This document shows, in pieces, positions 5,922 through 6,475 of a DNA stretch of 6,475 nt. The stretch comes from Bacteroidota bacterium (GTDB taxonomy: Bacteria > Bacteroidota > Bacteroidia > NORP154). Positions within the stretch are counted from its first letter, which is position 1; every line of letters starts with the position of its first letter. The stretch covers positions 1 through 6,475 of the forward strand of contig NVRZ01000188.1 in assembly GCA_002401055.1 (NCBI GenBank). The letters run 5' to 3'. Position numbers and translations under genes: made by a program. The notes under the pieces are model-generated. The model did not search any database. It was not told the origin of the DNA and saw only the letters and a program-made list of their open reading frames with translations.

Positions 5922-6475
5922 ATGAATGGATTTAGAAATATAAAAGTGTACAATAGAACGTGGAAAGGCTTCATGGTTCTACTGCTAGCAATGATGTTCT
6001 CAACAACGTCACTTGCTCAGGATACAAACATTTCTGATAATCCTGATTCAACACTAGAAGCGAGTCCCGTTTTGGATTCAACAATAGTTGAGCTAGCGGA
6101 TACCTCAGAAGTATCAGATGCTGTGGAAGACACTTCTGCTACTGAAGAAACGCCAGTAGAGGAAACAGTTGAGGAAGAAGAACCAGCACAGGTGGAAGAA
6201 CCCATTGAGGAACCCCTTGTATCTATTACCAATATAGAGGAAACTCCTGTTGAAGAAGTAGTTCCCGAAGTGAAGCCAAAAGCACCTATACCTCTATTCA
6301 AACCTACACTTGGTATAGGAGGAGGCCTGTTTACATATTTTGGTGATTTGAAAGCCTACAAGTATTCTAGTCGGATAATTGACAATCTTGGCTATGACTT
6401 TACTATATCCACCAGAATTAACAAATATTTAACTCTTGGCCTTTATTTTATTAAAGGGAAAATAACTACAGACGA
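5922..6475 (+). CDS. Secreted outer-membrane beta-barrel protein with acidic Pro/Glu-rich linker (partial, 3' end outside window)
   Basis: The window holds 184 complete codons of a longer gene, and I do not recognise the family by name. Residues 1-32 form a Sec signal peptide with basic residues up front, a hydrophobic core (FMVLLLAMMF) and a likely cut at SLA before QD. Residues about 33-122 are a strongly acidic, low-complexity segment of Glu, Pro, Val, Thr and Ser, with EETPVEE at both 75-81 and 106-112. It is probably disordered. From about 124 the character changes. LGIGGGLFTYFGDL at 130-143 is followed by alternating strands with Gly and aromatic residues (LGYDFTIS, YLTLGLYFIKGK), which is typical of the first strands of an outer-membrane beta barrel in Bacteroidota. 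The 128-base gap before it suggests its own promoter, though I could not find a convincing one. GGGAG lies only 3 bases before the ATG at 5922, too close to be a standard ribosome binding site. A later ATG at 5973 would remove the basic n-region, so 5922 is preferred. Confidence 0.75.
   Translation, partial: MNGFRNIKVYNRTWKGFMVLLLAMMFSTTSLAQDTNISDNPDSTLEASPVLDSTIVELADTSEVSDAVEDTSATEETPVEETVEEEEPAQVEEPIEEPLVSITNIEETPVEEVVPEVKPKAPIPLFKPTLGIGGGLFTYFGDLKAYKYSSRIIDNLGYDFTISTRINKYLTLGLYFIKGKITTD

Noticed and set aside
6017..6301. Minus-strand frame giving a Ser/Thr/Gly-rich protein
   Set aside because: It is the reverse complement of the acidic low-complexity segment. Glu and Pro codons read backwards give Ser, Thr and Gly codons, so the frame stays open by composition alone.
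1..6475. Mobile element, CRISPR array, tRNA/rRNA gene, defence or toxin-antitoxin system
   Set aside because: No transposase or integrase motifs, regularly spaced repeats, cloverleaf-like sequences or small paired genes were seen on either strand.

Overview
The window is AT-rich DNA whose six genes, two of them cut by the window edges, all lie on the plus strand. It most likely comes from a member of the Bacteroidota, and a Cytophagales-like lineage is my best guess. This rests on four things: UvrA wording I associate with that phylum, the Bacteroidota-type variant of the SPOR domain at the end of the fifth gene, a beta-barrel envelope protein with a long acidic linker, and start codons that lack clear Shine-Dalgarno sites. 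The taxonomic call is inference from protein style, not from a marker gene.

Layout from left to right. Positions 3-185 hold the 3' end of an unidentified gene for a membrane protein. Positions 222-1256 encode an MltD-like lytic transglycosylase (GH23) with an N-terminal membrane anchor. Positions 1293-4208 encode a full-length UvrA excinuclease subunit. Positions 4218-4925 encode a LOG-family nucleotide phosphoribohydrolase. Positions 4936-5793 encode a secreted protein with an Ig/DUF11-like domain, a linker and a SPOR-like domain. A 128-base gap with a weak terminator candidate follows. Positions 5922-6475 begin a secreted outer-membrane beta-barrel protein that runs off the right edge.

Gaps of 36, 36, 9 and 10 bases between the first five genes suggest one transcription unit, with the last gene probably separate. 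The genes do not form one obvious pathway. UvrA is DNA repair, the LOG protein is nucleotide or cytokinin-type metabolism, and the transglycosylase, SPOR-like protein and beta-barrel protein belong to the cell envelope. The one plausible functional link is that lytic transglycosylases and SPOR domains both act on peptidoglycan glycan strands.

I found no mobile element, CRISPR array, RNA gene, toxin-antitoxin pair or defence island, and no convincing new multi-gene system. The parts least explained by known families are the two envelope proteins on the right and a few hairpin-forming stretches inside the SPOR-like gene.
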